This document shows, piece after piece, positions 51,561-60,852 of a stretch of 64,000 bases of DNA. This DNA comes from Arthrobacter sp. 24S4-2 (GTDB lineage: Bacteria; Actinomycetota; Actinomycetes; Actinomycetales; Micrococcaceae), in NCBI RefSeq assembly GCF_005280255.1, contig NZ_CP040018.1, positions 4,960,001 through 5,024,000 on the forward strand, given 5' to 3'. Positions within the stretch are counted from its first letter, which is position 1; the number at the start of each line of letters is the position of its first letter. The position numbers were made by a program, and so were the translations under genes. A model generated the notes under the pieces. That model did not search any database and was not told where the DNA came from. It saw only the letters and a list, made by a program, of their open reading frames with translations.

Positions 51561-51654
51561 GGCCTTCCGCAGCCTCCTTGAGTTTCAAATCCGCTCATCC
51601 GCCTCGGCTCGTAGTGGAATAGGGACGAGGGTGGTGCGCACGGAGAGAGTCGGC

Positions 51655-52365
51655 GTGAATAGACCTAACGGAAATGCCATCCATGCCAGCAGAACCTGCG
51701 GTACAAGGACTCCGCCCGCAAGTGAAGGTCTTTCCAGAAGACGAGCGGGCAGACCGTTCGCGGCGATACTGGATAAAACACGCATCACCTCGGCGGCACT
51801 GGAAATTATCGGAAGGAAGGGCTACGACGGCCTCACCATGGCCGGGCTGGCCAAACAGCTCGAGGTGGCACCCTCGGCCCTCTACAACCACGTGACCGCC
51901 AAACGAGACGTACTACAGCTGGCGGAGGACCACCTTATATCCATGGTTGATGTATCCCTTTTCGGAAGGGCGCCCTGGGAAGAAGCTGCGCGCGTATGGG
52001 CCTGGAGCTATCGGGATGTTTTCGCGCAGCATACGTCCCTGATCCCAGTCATCGCTGTCCTTCCTGTGACGAATGCGCCGCAGACTCTTGAAATGTACGA
52101 AACCGTTACAAGGGCCTTTGCAGCCGCGGGCTTCCCCCAGAACCTCATCGTGTCGTCGATTGTAGCTTTTGAGTCCTTCATTTTTGGCTCAGCGTACGAT
52201 GTCACAGCTCCCGATGACATCTTTGAAGCAGGATCGACGGTTGACTCGACTCCGCACTTCAGGGCAGCACTGAAAGCCGGCCGGGTAAACGAGCGGCCTG
52301 CAGATACTGCCTTCGAACTGGGGCTCGAGGCGCTGATAGCCGCGCTGGCCCGGTCTCTCTGCTGA
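51655..52365 (+). CDS. TetR-family regulator
   Basis: About 236 residues. The helix-turn-helix (ITSAALEIIGRKGYDGLTMA; LAKQLEVAPSALYNHVTAKR) is preceded by a basic arm of about 35 residues. The C-terminal domain (FAQHTSLIPVIAVLPVTNAP) resembles TetR_C-type ligand domains. I choose GTG 51655 because GGAGAGAG precedes it. It lies 95 bases after the ABC ATPase and ahead of the amine oxidase; either could be its target. The ligand is unknown. Confidence 0.8.
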   Translation: MNRPNGNAIHASRTCGTRTPPASEGLSRRRAGRPFAAILDKTRITSAALEIIGRKGYDGLTMAGLAKQLEVAPSALYNHVTAKRDVLQLAEDHLISMVDVSLFGRAPWEEAARVWAWSYRDVFAQHTSLIPVIAVLPVTNAPQTLEMYETVTRAFAAAGFPQNLIVSSIVAFESFIFGSAYDVTAPDDIFEAGSTVDSTPHFRAALKAGRVNERPADTAFELGLEALIAALARSLC

Positions 52366-52676
52366 TGGTATCCAGCAGGCGCAATGCAATCACCGAATCT
52401 TCATGCCTGGGTTGCCCGCCCTAGCGTTCTTCCTGAGCGGGGGGTTGTGAGCGACGGGCGACTACGTCGGTTTTCCGGATCTATGACGGCGGTACCTCTG
52501 CAGGTCCGTCGTCTGGTCCTACCAGCAAACCAATGGGATGGCTGAATCTATGTCACGAAAGGCTTGCCTGGCGCGAGTTGCTTGACTTATGTGGTAGGAC
52601 CAGTAAATCTCTTCAGTGTTGTGAACGGCATTCATTTATTAGCTCACTTAGCCTAGTGGGCCCAGAGGAGGACATT
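52366..52676. promoter_or_regulatory. Amine oxidase upstream region with two FadR-type operators
   Basis: The 311-base gap contains CTGGTCCTACCAG at 52513-52525 and the mirrored TGGTAGGACCA at 52592-52602. Both share the 11-base core found at 48981-48991. The two sites are about 78 bases apart, compatible with DNA looping or with dual promoters. The start codon at 52677 is preceded by GAGGAGG. Confidence 0.75.
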
Positions 52677-54083
52677 ATGTTGAACCTGAACCGCGACGTT
52701 GTGGTCGTTGGAGCCGGGCCGTCCGGACTGACCGCGGCACGCGAACTGAAGAAGGCCGGCCTGAGTGTCGCCGTGCTTGAGGCGCGCGACCGTGTAGGCG
52801 GCCGCACCTGGACCGACACCATTGATGGAGCGATGCTGGAGATCGGCGGCCAGTGGGTCTCGCCGGACCAGACCGTGCTCCTGGAGCTGCTTGATGAGCT
52901 GGGCCTGCAGACCTACTCCCGGTACCGCGACGGCGAGTCCGTCTACATCGGCGCAGACGGGGTCCCCGTGCGGTACGCCGGTGACACTTTCCCGGTGGAG
53001 CCGGACACCGAAGCCGAGATGAACAAACTCATCAGCCTGCTGGACGGACTCGCAGCTGAGTTCGGCCCTACCGAACCCTGGGCGCACCCCAGGGCCCGCG
53101 AGCTGGATACCATCTCCTTCCACCACTGGCTCCGCCAGAACTCCGCCAACGAGGAGGCCTGCAACAACATCGGCCTGTTCATCGCCGGCGGCATGCTCAC
53201 CAAGCCCGCGCACGCCTTCTCAGCGCTGCAGGCCGTGCTGATGGCAGCCTCCGCCGGCTCCTTCACCCACCTCACGGATGAGGACTTCATCCTGGACCGC
53301 CGCGTGGTGGGCGGCATGCAGCAGGTTTCCCTGCTGCTCGCGCAGGAACTCGGCGACGACGTCGTCCTCAATACCCCGGTACGCACCATCAACTGGGAGC
53401 CCGACGCTGACGGCGGCCACCGCGTCACCGTCGAATCCGACCTCGCCACGGTCAATGCCCGGTTCGTGATCATGGCCGTCCCGCCCAACCTGTACTCCCG
53501 CGTCTCGTTCAACCCGCCGCTGCCCCGGCGCCAGCACCAGATGCACCAGCACCAGTCCCTGGGCCTGGTCATCAAGGTCCACGCCGTCTACAGCCGACCG
53601 TTCTGGCGAAACTCCGGACTTTCGGGCACCGGTTTCGGCGCCGACGCGCTGGTCCAGGAGGTCTACGACAACACCAACTACGGCGACACCCGCGGCACCC
53701 TGGTGGGCTTCATCTCCAATGAAAAGGCCGACGCCGTCTTTGAGTTGAGCGCCGACGAACGCAAGCGCGCCGTCTTGGAGTCAATTGCCGGTTTCCTCGG
53801 CGCCGAGGCGCTGGAGCCGGAGGTCTACTACGAGTCCGACTGGGGCTCGGAGGAATGGACCCGCGGCGCCTACGCCTCCAGCTACGACCTGGGCGGGCTC
53901 CACCGCTACGGCAAGGACCAGCACGCACCCGTCGGACCCATCTACTGGTCCTCCTCCGACCTGGCGGCCGAAGGCTACCAGCACGTTGACGGCGCCATCA
54001 GGATGGGCCAACAGACCGCGGCCCGCATCACCAAAGAAGCAGGGGTTACAGCTGAAGCCAGCCTTACCGGAACTCTTAGATGA
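52677..54083 (+). CDS. Flavin monoamine oxidase (putrescine oxidase-like)
   Basis: A 468-residue FAD amine oxidase that turns primary amines into aldehydes, hydrogen peroxide and ammonia. The FAD dinucleotide motif VVVVGAGPSGLTAARELKKA lies at the start, followed by GGRTWTD, IGGQWVSPDQ, a substrate-domain core, RGAYASSYDLGGLHRYGK and the C-terminal GYQHVDGAIRMGQQTAARI. Similarity to actinobacterial putrescine oxidases is an impression from memory. FadR-type operators upstream tie it to the amino-acid transporter and the GGT operon, suggesting polyamine or gamma-glutamyl-amine catabolism. Confidence 0.87.
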   Translation: MLNLNRDVVVVGAGPSGLTAARELKKAGLSVAVLEARDRVGGRTWTDTIDGAMLEIGGQWVSPDQTVLLELLDELGLQTYSRYRDGESVYIGADGVPVRYAGDTFPVEPDTEAEMNKLISLLDGLAAEFGPTEPWAHPRARELDTISFHHWLRQNSANEEACNNIGLFIAGGMLTKPAHAFSALQAVLMAASAGSFTHLTDEDFILDRRVVGGMQQVSLLLAQELGDDVVLNTPVRTINWEPDADGGHRVTVESDLATVNARFVIMAVPPNLYSRVSFNPPLPRRQHQMHQHQSLGLVIKVHAVYSRPFWRNSGLSGTGFGADALVQEVYDNTNYGDTRGTLVGFISNEKADAVFELSADERKRAVLESIAGFLGAEALEPEVYYESDWGSEEWTRGAYASSYDLGGLHRYGKDQHAPVGPIYWSSSDLAAEGYQHVDGAIRMGQQTAARITKEAGVTAEASLTGTLR

Positions 54084-54178
54084 CCAGCGACAGCTTCCCA
54101 AGCTCCGGCCGCAATTCAGGCCGCCGCGGAAACTGAGTGCGCGAACTTCAACGGTTATCACAGACCAGGAGCTTCAAC

Positions 54179-54703
54179 ATGCTGGACAAAATCCCATTGG
54201 GGGAACTAAAAAGCCCGGGAGTTAGAATTCGCGACATTGCCGCTGTCGCAGACCTCTCCGTCTCCACGGTCTCAAAAGCCATCAACCGTCCGCATCTGGT
54301 GGCCGCTGAAACGAGAGAGAAGGTCGCCTGCTTAGTTAGAGAGCTTAACTTCCGTCCAGTCCTACACCCACAAGAGCTGCGACCGCCCGTCCCGGGTCCC
54401 CCCTACCCATCCGCGGGCGTTGCGCCATCTTCCACCCAAGATTCACAGATCAGTTCCTCTGATGCAAGACAAGATAATCGGATTCAGCCTTACCGAAAAA
54501 CCGAAAAGGTAAGGATAGAATCAGCGCTCCTCGTGCCAGGCGAACATCTATGTTTATGGACGGAGCACGAAGCTATGAGCGGCACCGTAGACGCTGTGAT
54601 GGCTGACGAGTCATGCTTTTGGATCTGGGTGGACGGCGGTCTAGGCCGACGTATGGTGATTGCCAGTGATGTGCTCGCGCTTCAGACTGACAGGGTCGGC
54701 TAA
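54179..54703 (+). CDS. LacI-type HTH fused to a small SH3-like domain
   Basis: A 174-residue protein with an unusual architecture. Residues 15-60 form a LacI-type helix-turn-helix with hinge (VRIRDIAAVADLSVSTVSKA; RPHLVAAETREKVACLVREL). Instead of the 270-residue sugar-binding domain there is a proline/serine-rich linker of about 50 residues. The C-terminal domain of about 60 residues (HLCLWTEHEAMSGTVDAVMA; CFWIWVDGGLGRRMVIASDV) resembles the small protein at 40984. ATG 54179 follows AGGAG. It might be a DNA-binding adaptor; target and ligand are unknown. Confidence 0.75.
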   Translation: MLDKIPLGELKSPGVRIRDIAAVADLSVSTVSKAINRPHLVAAETREKVACLVRELNFRPVLHPQELRPPVPGPPYPSAGVAPSSTQDSQISSSDARQDNRIQPYRKTEKVRIESALLVPGEHLCLWTEHEAMSGTVDAVMADESCFWIWVDGGLGRRMVIASDVLALQTDRVG

Positions 54704-54832
54704 TCCCCCCCGTGGTGGATTCCAAAGAATGACCACGGGCCGAGGAGGTCACAAATATAGTTCTGACAGCTTTTCAGTCGGGATCTATTCCTAAAAACTG
54801 CTTGCGAAGTGGCCCCGCCCCTTTTGTATTCG

Positions 54833-55090
54833 TTCAAAGGGGAGCCCAAGCTGATCCTTGCCGATGGACTCACCGGGAACCTGGACGAGCAGACGGGTAA
54901 CCACATCATTGAGCTCCTCAGGTCGCTCAGCCGGGACCACAACACCACCATCCTCGTGGTTACTCATGACCGCGCCCTGGCCAACAAGACCGACCCCCGC
55001 TTCCGGCTCCAGCAGGGGAAACTAAGCGAGGAAGCAGTGCGCAGTAGGCCTGCAGTAGCCACGCCGGCCATTTTGCCTACGGCAAGCTGA
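54833..55090 (+). pseudogene. MacB/LolD-type ABC ATPase, C-terminal fragment
   Basis: GEPKLILADGLTGNLDEQTG followed by TTILVVTHDRALANKTD is the Walker B, D-loop and H-loop part of an export-type ABC ATPase. The Walker A and signature regions are absent, and the usual ADEPTGNLD has become ADGLTGNLD, losing the catalytic glutamate. No start or partner permease is present, so it is debris. A frame continues to 55090. Confidence 0.75.
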
Positions 55091-55118
55091 GGGCATCAGA
55101 GTTTCGGGCAATTGTGCG

Positions 55119-55144
55119 GCCCTTCGCAGTTAAGCATGGCCGGT
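55119..55144. mobile_element. Lone ISL3-type terminal repeat
   Basis: GGCCCTTCGCAGTTAAGCAT closely matches the GGCCCTTCGCATTTAGGCAT end of the two full ISL3 copies. No transposase follows; the next 270 bases hold no supportable gene. It is a relic of an ISL3 insertion or deletion at this spot. Confidence 0.6.
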
Positions 55145-55413
55145 CTGTTTGGCCGGGCAGGGGACTGGCGGGGCGGTGTTGAAATCAAAGACCGGGCCAC
55201 CGGGACGGGGAGAACGTGGCCTTGGAAGCCGCCGTCTCGTCTTTGGTTGCGTGTCCGCCATCGGGGAAGCTGCCGGCCTACTCCCGGTGGCGGACAGCGC
55301 CCCCTCTGCGGCCCCAGGCCTGGTGGGGAGGAATCCACCGCGAACGCCCCTTTCTGCATATCGAGAGCACTTCCACAAGGGCCAAGACCCTCAAAGACCC
55401 GAAGGACAGATCG

Positions 55414-55752
55414 ATGATCACCAGCCCCTCCGACCTGGCCCCCACGGTCCCCGTCACCTCCCGTGGCGCTGGAGAAGAAGCTTTCGCGCACATGTCGCGG
55501 GACGGATCCCAGGCCATGGCCCAGGCGGTGATCCTCGAACTCTCCGTCAGGATCAGCCGCAGAGTTGTTCTCTTGGAGGCGTCATCCAATGACCCGGCTC
55601 GATGCTTCGAGGACATGGCCGCCCTCGCATGGATCCAGCGGACCCTGGAAGACGTGGAAGCCACCCTCATTGGACTCTCTGCAGTACATCGCCGCCGTTC
55701 TGCGGCGTTCCAGGGTCCGGGCCCTTCTTCTGCTGGAAACCCGGTTACCTAA
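55414..55752 (+). CDS. Hypothetical protein of 112 residues
   Basis: ATG 55414 opens MITSPSDLAPTVPVTSRGAG, then a helical middle (AMAQAVILELSVRISRRVVL; CFEDMAALAWIQRTLEDVEA) and a serine/arginine-rich tail. I do not recognise it. The upstream GGACAGATCG is a weak ribosome-binding site. It precedes a GIxVTR paralogue by 135 bases on the same strand and may belong to the same group of small plasmid genes. Confidence 0.5.
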   Translation: MITSPSDLAPTVPVTSRGAGEEAFAHMSRDGSQAMAQAVILELSVRISRRVVLLEASSNDPARCFEDMAALAWIQRTLEDVEATLIGLSAVHRRRSAAFQGPGPSSAGNPVT

Positions 55753-55887
55753 GGTTCCGCCGGGGCCGGCCGCCGCCTCGATCACGGCTGCTGTTGGCCA
55801 TGCCGGCGGCCCTGCCGTTCCTCCTCTGGTCGCCAAGAGCATCTGGCGTGCCCGAAGTACGTATCACCACCATGAGAGTAAGGATTC

Positions 55888-56112
55888 ATGACCATGAACG
55901 CAGCACCCTCTTGTCTCGTTGTAGCCGTTCAAACCCGAAAGGAGTTAGACGCCGCCCTGGATGAGGCGGTGGATCTTCTGAAGCCGGCGGCGATGACCGG
56001 ACACGTCGGCATCTCCGTGACGCGGCTGGCCCTGGGGCGCTATGAGGCGCGTCTGAACAGCGACGTCCCGCCGCGCATGACCATCGAAAGATGGGCGAGT
56101 GATCCGCGATGA
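55888..56112 (+). CDS. Small GIxVTR-motif protein, paralogue 3
   Basis: A 74-residue protein: LVVAVQTRKELDAALDEAVD, then VGISVTRLALGRYEARLNSD, then VPPRMTIERW. It aligns with the proteins at 40760 and 45137 but has diverged at VPFGxT, which here reads VPPRMT. Start ATG 55888 (or 55894) follows TAAGGA. Its order among small genes repeats the pattern seen near 40984, which supports a module. Confidence 0.65.
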   Translation: MTMNAAPSCLVVAVQTRKELDAALDEAVDLLKPAAMTGHVGISVTRLALGRYEARLNSDVPPRMTIERWASDPR

Positions 56113-56250
56113 GCGAGCATCAGGGAGGTGTGCCCGGTGCGCCGGCCAGTAACGGTTTTAATATGGCGCCCGGGCCCCCAATCCAATGGCCGGATCGGTC
56201 CCGCTCCCGGGTCCAGGGCTTAGAAGCAGTGCATACAAAAGGGACAGCCC

Positions 56251-56403
56251 ATGCCAATGGAGCCGTTTTCCACTCAAGAATTGACCGCTGCCCCAGGCCG
56301 GACGGACCGGGTGCCCGGCGCAGCACGTGCCGATGCTCCGCAAGGGGTCGGCCCGTCACGAACAATGGAACAGGATCCGGCGCTAACGGTCCTGGCTCGT
56401 TGA
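56251..56403 (+). CDS. Possible 50-residue hypothetical protein
   Basis: ATG 56251 follows GGGACAG and encodes MPMEPFSTQELTAAPGRTDR, ending DPALTVLAR at TGA 56401-56403. It is rich in Ala, Pro and Arg with no motif. Codon positions look coding-like, but a chance frame is possible. An overlapping longer frame starts at 56109; I prefer this one on its ribosome-binding site. Confidence 0.3.
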   Translation: MPMEPFSTQELTAAPGRTDRVPGAARADAPQGVGPSRTMEQDPALTVLAR

Positions 56404-56511
56404 TCTGGGCAAAGGCAGCGGCGGTGAACCTCGCCGAGCGATAGCTGGAACGCCTGTAACAGTTCTTCCGTTCTGTGATGTCTGTCGGGTCTTGGCTCTA
56501 TGTTGGGGTTT

Positions 56512-59500
56512 ATGCCGGTTGAGTTCCTCACTGATGTCCAGGCCGCGGCCTATTCTCGTTTCACACAGCCGCCGTCATTGGCGGAGTTGGAACGGTTCTT
56601 TTTCCTCGACGACACGGACATGGCGCTGGTGAACAAGCGGCGCGGAGACTACAACCGGTTGGGCTTCAGCCTTCAGCTGGGCACAGCGCGTCTGCTCGGT
56701 TCGTTCCTGGCGGATCCGTTGGACGTGCCGACTGAGGCGGTCGATTTCCTCGCCGAGCAGTTGGGGGTGGCTGACCCGTCATGTCTGAAGGCGTACGGGG
56801 AGCGGGAGAAGACCCGGCTGGAGCACCAGTGGGAGATCGCCCGCGAGTTCGGGTACCGCGACTTCCCAGCCGTCGAGGCTGAGCTGGTGCGGTGGGTGGA
56901 TGACCGGGCGTGGAACACCGGGGATGGTCCGAAAGCGCTGTTCGAGGGGCGGTGGTGTGGCTTCGGGAACGGCGGGTCCTGCTGCCAGGGGTGACTATTC
57001 TCGCGCGACTGATCGCACGGGTCCGTGACGAGGCGATGCAGCGGTTGTGGGACGTGATGGCCTCGATGCTGACGGCCGAGCAAGCCCGGCTGGTGGAGCG
57101 TCTGCTGGAGGTTCCCGAGGGTGCGCGGGTTTCGGATCTGGAGCGGTTGCGGAAGGCGCCGCGGCCGCCGTCCGGGCGGAACATGGTCAAGTCCTTGGAT
57201 CGGGTGGCTGAGGTGGCTGGGTTGGGGGTGGGGCGTTGGGCCTGGACGCGGTGCCGCATCGGCGGGTGGTGGAGCTGGCCCGGTGGGGCATCTCGGGGAC
57301 CGCCACGGCGCTGCGCCGTCATCGGCGTTCCCGCAAACTCGCCACCATGCTCGCCACTGTGGTGTATTTGGAGGCCAAAGCGACTGATGACACCCTGGAA
57401 ATGTTCGATGTCCTGATGACCACCGATCTGCTCGCTCGGGCGGAGCGGGAGTCCAAGACGGAGAAGCTGCGACGCTACCCGCGGTTGTCCAAGGACGCCG
57501 CGAAGTGCGCCGCCGCGGTGGAGGTGATGCTGGCTTCCACCGAATGGGGCGAGGAGATCACCATCGAGTTGCTGTGGGACGCGATCGAAAGCGTGGTCTC
57601 GCGCGCCGAGCTCCGCACCGCGGTGACCAACCTGAGCGACGTCATCCCCCGCCGGACGCCGACCCGAACGGGGACTGGCGGGCCACACTGGTGACCCGGT
57701 TCGCCGCGGTGCGGGGATTCCTGCCGCTGCTCACCGAGGTAGTCGCATTCGGGGCTACGGCCGAGTCCACACCGGTGCTCGACGCGATGCGTGCCTTGCC
57801 TGCGTTACTCGCGGCCAAGGCGAGCAAGCGTGTACCGGCCGGGTTCCTCGATGCACGGCTGGTTGCGGTGGACCTGGTACCGGCAGGGTGGTGGCGGCCG
57901 CTGGTGTTCCGGCCCGGACGTCCCGAAGGCACCGTCGACAGGGCAGGGTACGTGTTCTGTGTGCTGGAGCAGTTCCACCGGCACCTCAAGCGCCGCGACA
58001 TCTACGCCGCTGCCTCGACCCGGTGGGCTGACCCTCGGGCACAACTGCTGACCAGGGCAGCGTGGGACGCCGCCTGCGGCCCCGTCCTCAACGACCTTCA
58101 GCTTCCCTTGGCCCCCGCCGAGCTATTGGCCAGCCGGGCGGGCGACCTCGACGCGGCCTGGCGCCACGTGGCCGCGGGGTTGGACGGTGACGCCGGGGTC
58201 CGCATCGATGACGAGGGGCGCCTGCACGTGAAAAAGGACCCTGCGATCACGGACCCGCCGAGCTTGACCGACTTGCGCAAACGCTGCGAGGCGATGATGC
58301 CCCAGGTTGACGTCGGTGAGCAGATCCTGGAGGTAATGACCTGGGAGCCAGATTTCTTCAAGGCGTTCACCGCCGCATCCGGCGGGCAGACCAGGCTGGA
58401 TGACTTGCAGGTCACGATCGCGGCAGCGTTGACCGCGCAAGCGCTCAACGTCGGTTTCACCCCAGTCATCTCCGGGGCCCAGGCCCTGACCCGCAGCCGG
58501 ATCAGTCATGTGGACCAGAACTACCTGCGGGCGGAGAGCTACGCCGCAGCCAACGCCTCTCTGATCACTGGTCAAGCTGAGGTGGCGCTGGCTCAGGCAT
58601 GGGGCGGCGGGCTGGTCGCCGCGGTCGACGGGATCCGGTTCGTCGTCCCGGTACGCAGCGTCGACGCCCGCCCGAACCCGAAATACTTCGGTCGGGGCCG
58701 CGGCGTGACCTGGCTCAACATGGTCAATGACCAGTCGGTGGGCCTGGCCGGGCGGGTCGTGTCCGGAACCCCGAAGGATACCCTGCACTTGGTCGACCTG
58801 ATCTACAGCCAAGACGGCGGCCGCCGACCGGATGTGATCATCACCGACTCCGGGTCTTACAGTGACATTATCTTCGGGCTACTTCAACTCCTGGGCTTTG
58901 ACTACCGGCCGCAGCTGGCCGACCTGCCTGACGCGAAGCTGTGGCGGACTGATCCGGACGCCGATTACGGACCGCTCAACAGCGCCGGCCGCGGCAGGAT
59001 TGACCTGACACGAATTGACCGGCACTGGCCAGAGATCCTGCGGGTGGTCGCTTCCATCCACACCGGTGCGGTCAGCGCCTACGACGTCATCCGGATGCTG
59101 CAACGCGATGGCCGCCCCACGCCGCTCGGGGACGCCTTCGCGCACTACGGGCGGATCTTCAAGACACTGCACGTTCTTCGTGTCGTCCAGGACGAGTCAT
59201 ACCGGCGCGAGATCAAGGGCATGCGCAACCTCCAGGAAGGCCGCCATGACCTGGGCCGGCACCTCTTCCACGGACGCAAGGGCGAACTGCGCCACGGCTA
59301 CCGAGAGGGCATGGAAGACCAGCTCGGCGCGCTCGGACTGGTTCTGAACTGCATCACCCTTTGGAACACCGTCTACCTCGACCGTGTCCTGGACGCCTTG
59401 CGAGCGACCGGCTATCCCGTGCTCGACGCCGACGTCGCCCGGCTTTCGCCCTACATGCGCAAACACATCAACGTCCACGGCCACTACTCATTTTTACTAC

Positions 59501-59565
59501 CCGAGCTCCTCAACGGCAGACGACCGCTGCGCGATCCAGTCGCCGCCACTGCCGAGGAAGACTAA
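56512..59565 (+). pseudogene. tnpA: Tn3-family transposase TnpA with three single-base frameshifts
   Basis: The start MPVEFLTDVQAAAYSRF at 56512 and the end HYSFLLPELLNGRRPLRDP match Tn3-family transposases of about 1000 residues. The C-terminal catalytic half is intact (IITDSGSYSDIIFGLLQLLG; LGALGLVLNCITLWNTVYLD). The frame changes at 56946-56949 (GGGG), 57230-57233 (GGGG) and 57646-57650 (CCCCC). One additional base in each run gives FEGAVVWLRERR, GVGALGLDAVP and DVIPPPDADPNGD, and a 1018-residue protein. Terminal inverted repeats of the transposon were not identified with confidence. Confidence 0.9.
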
Positions 59566-59590
59566 CCCCTGCCGGGGATGGTGGGAGTCG

Positions 59591-60196
59591 TTAGCCCTGG
59601 GCGCTGATCCAGTGCTGAGCTTCGATGGTGGCGATGCGTCGGTAGAGGGTTGCTCTGGACATGCCGAGGTCTTTGGCGACTTGGGTTGCCGATTCGCCTC
59701 CGTCGATGAGGCGGCGGGCGTTTTCGATTTGGCTGGTGGTGAAGGTGCTTCGTCGGCCGCCGAGATCTCTGCCGGCTGCGCGGCGTTTGCTGACACTGTC
59801 TATGATGCGTTCGCGTTTGATGTCGAGTTCCATTTGCGCCAGGGCGGCCATGACGGTGAAGGCCATCGCACCCATGGGGGTTCCGGTATCGACGTCTCCG
59901 CCGCCAAGGTTGAGGACGCGCAGGTTGATGTGCCGCCGACGCAGCTCAGTGGCGAGGTTGAGCATGTTGGCTGTGGAGCGTCCGAGCCGGTCCAGTGTTG
60001 TGATGGCCAGGGTGTCGCCTTCTTGCAGGGCCTGCAAGGCCAGGTCGAGTGCGGGGCGGTGGGCTCTGGCTCCACTGACGCCGTGATCGGCATAGAGGTC
60101 ATCGCGGCGGACCCCTGCAGCGATGAGGTCAGTGATTTGCCGGTCTGTGGCTTGCGCCTTGTTGGAAACTCTGGCGTAGCCGATCGTTTTGCTCAA
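59591..60196 (-). CDS. tnpR: Tn3-type resolvase (serine recombinase)
   Basis: A 201-residue serine recombinase. TIGYARVSNKAQATDRQITD carries the catalytic serine, LAITTLDRLGRSTANMLNLA the E-helix region, MAALAQMELDIKRERIIDS the dimer helix, and LIDGGESATQVAKDLGMSRA the DNA-binding helix-turn-helix. The start is TTG 60196 by homology; in-frame DNA upstream to 60400 has no similarity. It lies tail to tail with tnpA, 25 bases apart, and would resolve cointegrates. Confidence 0.9.
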   Translation of the reverse strand: MSKTIGYARVSNKAQATDRQITDLIAAGVRRDDLYADHGVSGARAHRPALDLALQALQEGDTLAITTLDRLGRSTANMLNLATELRRRHINLRVLNLGGGDVDTGTPMGAMAFTVMAALAQMELDIKRERIIDSVSKRRAAGRDLGGRRSTFTTSQIENARRLIDGGESATQVAKDLGMSRATLYRRIATIEAQHWISAQG

Positions 60197-60490
60197 TGCC
60201 CGGCCCCGTTCGTGTCTTGCAACAGTGGTTGGATACAGACATTCCAACTTGAAGTTGTGATACACGGTAGCAAGATATTTGCGCCAAGTATTTGCTAGGC
60301 GCCTGCAGCGCCCGGGTGTCTTGTCGGCGTGTCTTGCATCCGTAGGGATGCGAGACGGTCGAAGTCTCGAATGGTTGCATCCTAAGCATTCTTCTTTCAA
60401 CAGATCATACGAGTTCGATTCTTATCAGCCTCTCCAAACGCTAGCCTTCTAAGCGGCGCGATTGCGCTCTCGTGCGAATGGAGCTTTCGG
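60197..60490. other. Resolvase upstream region, probable res site
   Basis: The AT-rich stretch 60215-60300 just before the resolvase start contains several TTGnnAnnTT-like half-sites and is the expected position of a res site. Beyond about 60300 I see nothing recognisable. No convincing 38-bp Tn3 terminal repeat was found. Confidence 0.4.
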
Positions 60491-60733
60491 ATGGCAGTCG
60501 ATCCAACTGAGCATGGACGTCGCGCCAACGTGTGGCGCTACAGAGAGGGCACAATGTGGGGCCAAGACGAGGTCTGGGTGACCGGGGCTGGCGATGTCAT
60601 CCCTGTCGAAGACATTCAGCCAGATCATCTGGATCGCATAATCCGTCGCAGCGAGCAGGGCAGCAATGCGGACATTATCGAAGGGACGCCGCTGATGCAA
60701 CGGCTCCGTGAGCTCGACAACGACGACTCGTAG
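60491..60733 (+). CDS. Small hypothetical protein of 80 residues
   Basis: ATG 60491 is preceded by GGAG and encodes MAVDPTEHGRRANVWRYREG, with VWVTGAGDVIPVEDIQPDHL in the middle and an acidic end. The balance of charged residues and the ribosome-binding site suggest a real gene. I do not recognise the family, and it has no obvious partner. Confidence 0.5.
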   Translation: MAVDPTEHGRRANVWRYREGTMWGQDEVWVTGAGDVIPVEDIQPDHLDRIIRRSEQGSNADIIEGTPLMQRLRELDNDDS

Positions 60734-60852
60734 CGCGCGACGCGCATCCCGATATCAGATGCGCTCAGGACTCTCGTACTGGTGAAGACCGTTATCCGTT
60801 TTCACACTAAGGCGACGCGCAGACCGCTCTTGTCGAGTCGCTGGCGACTCAC

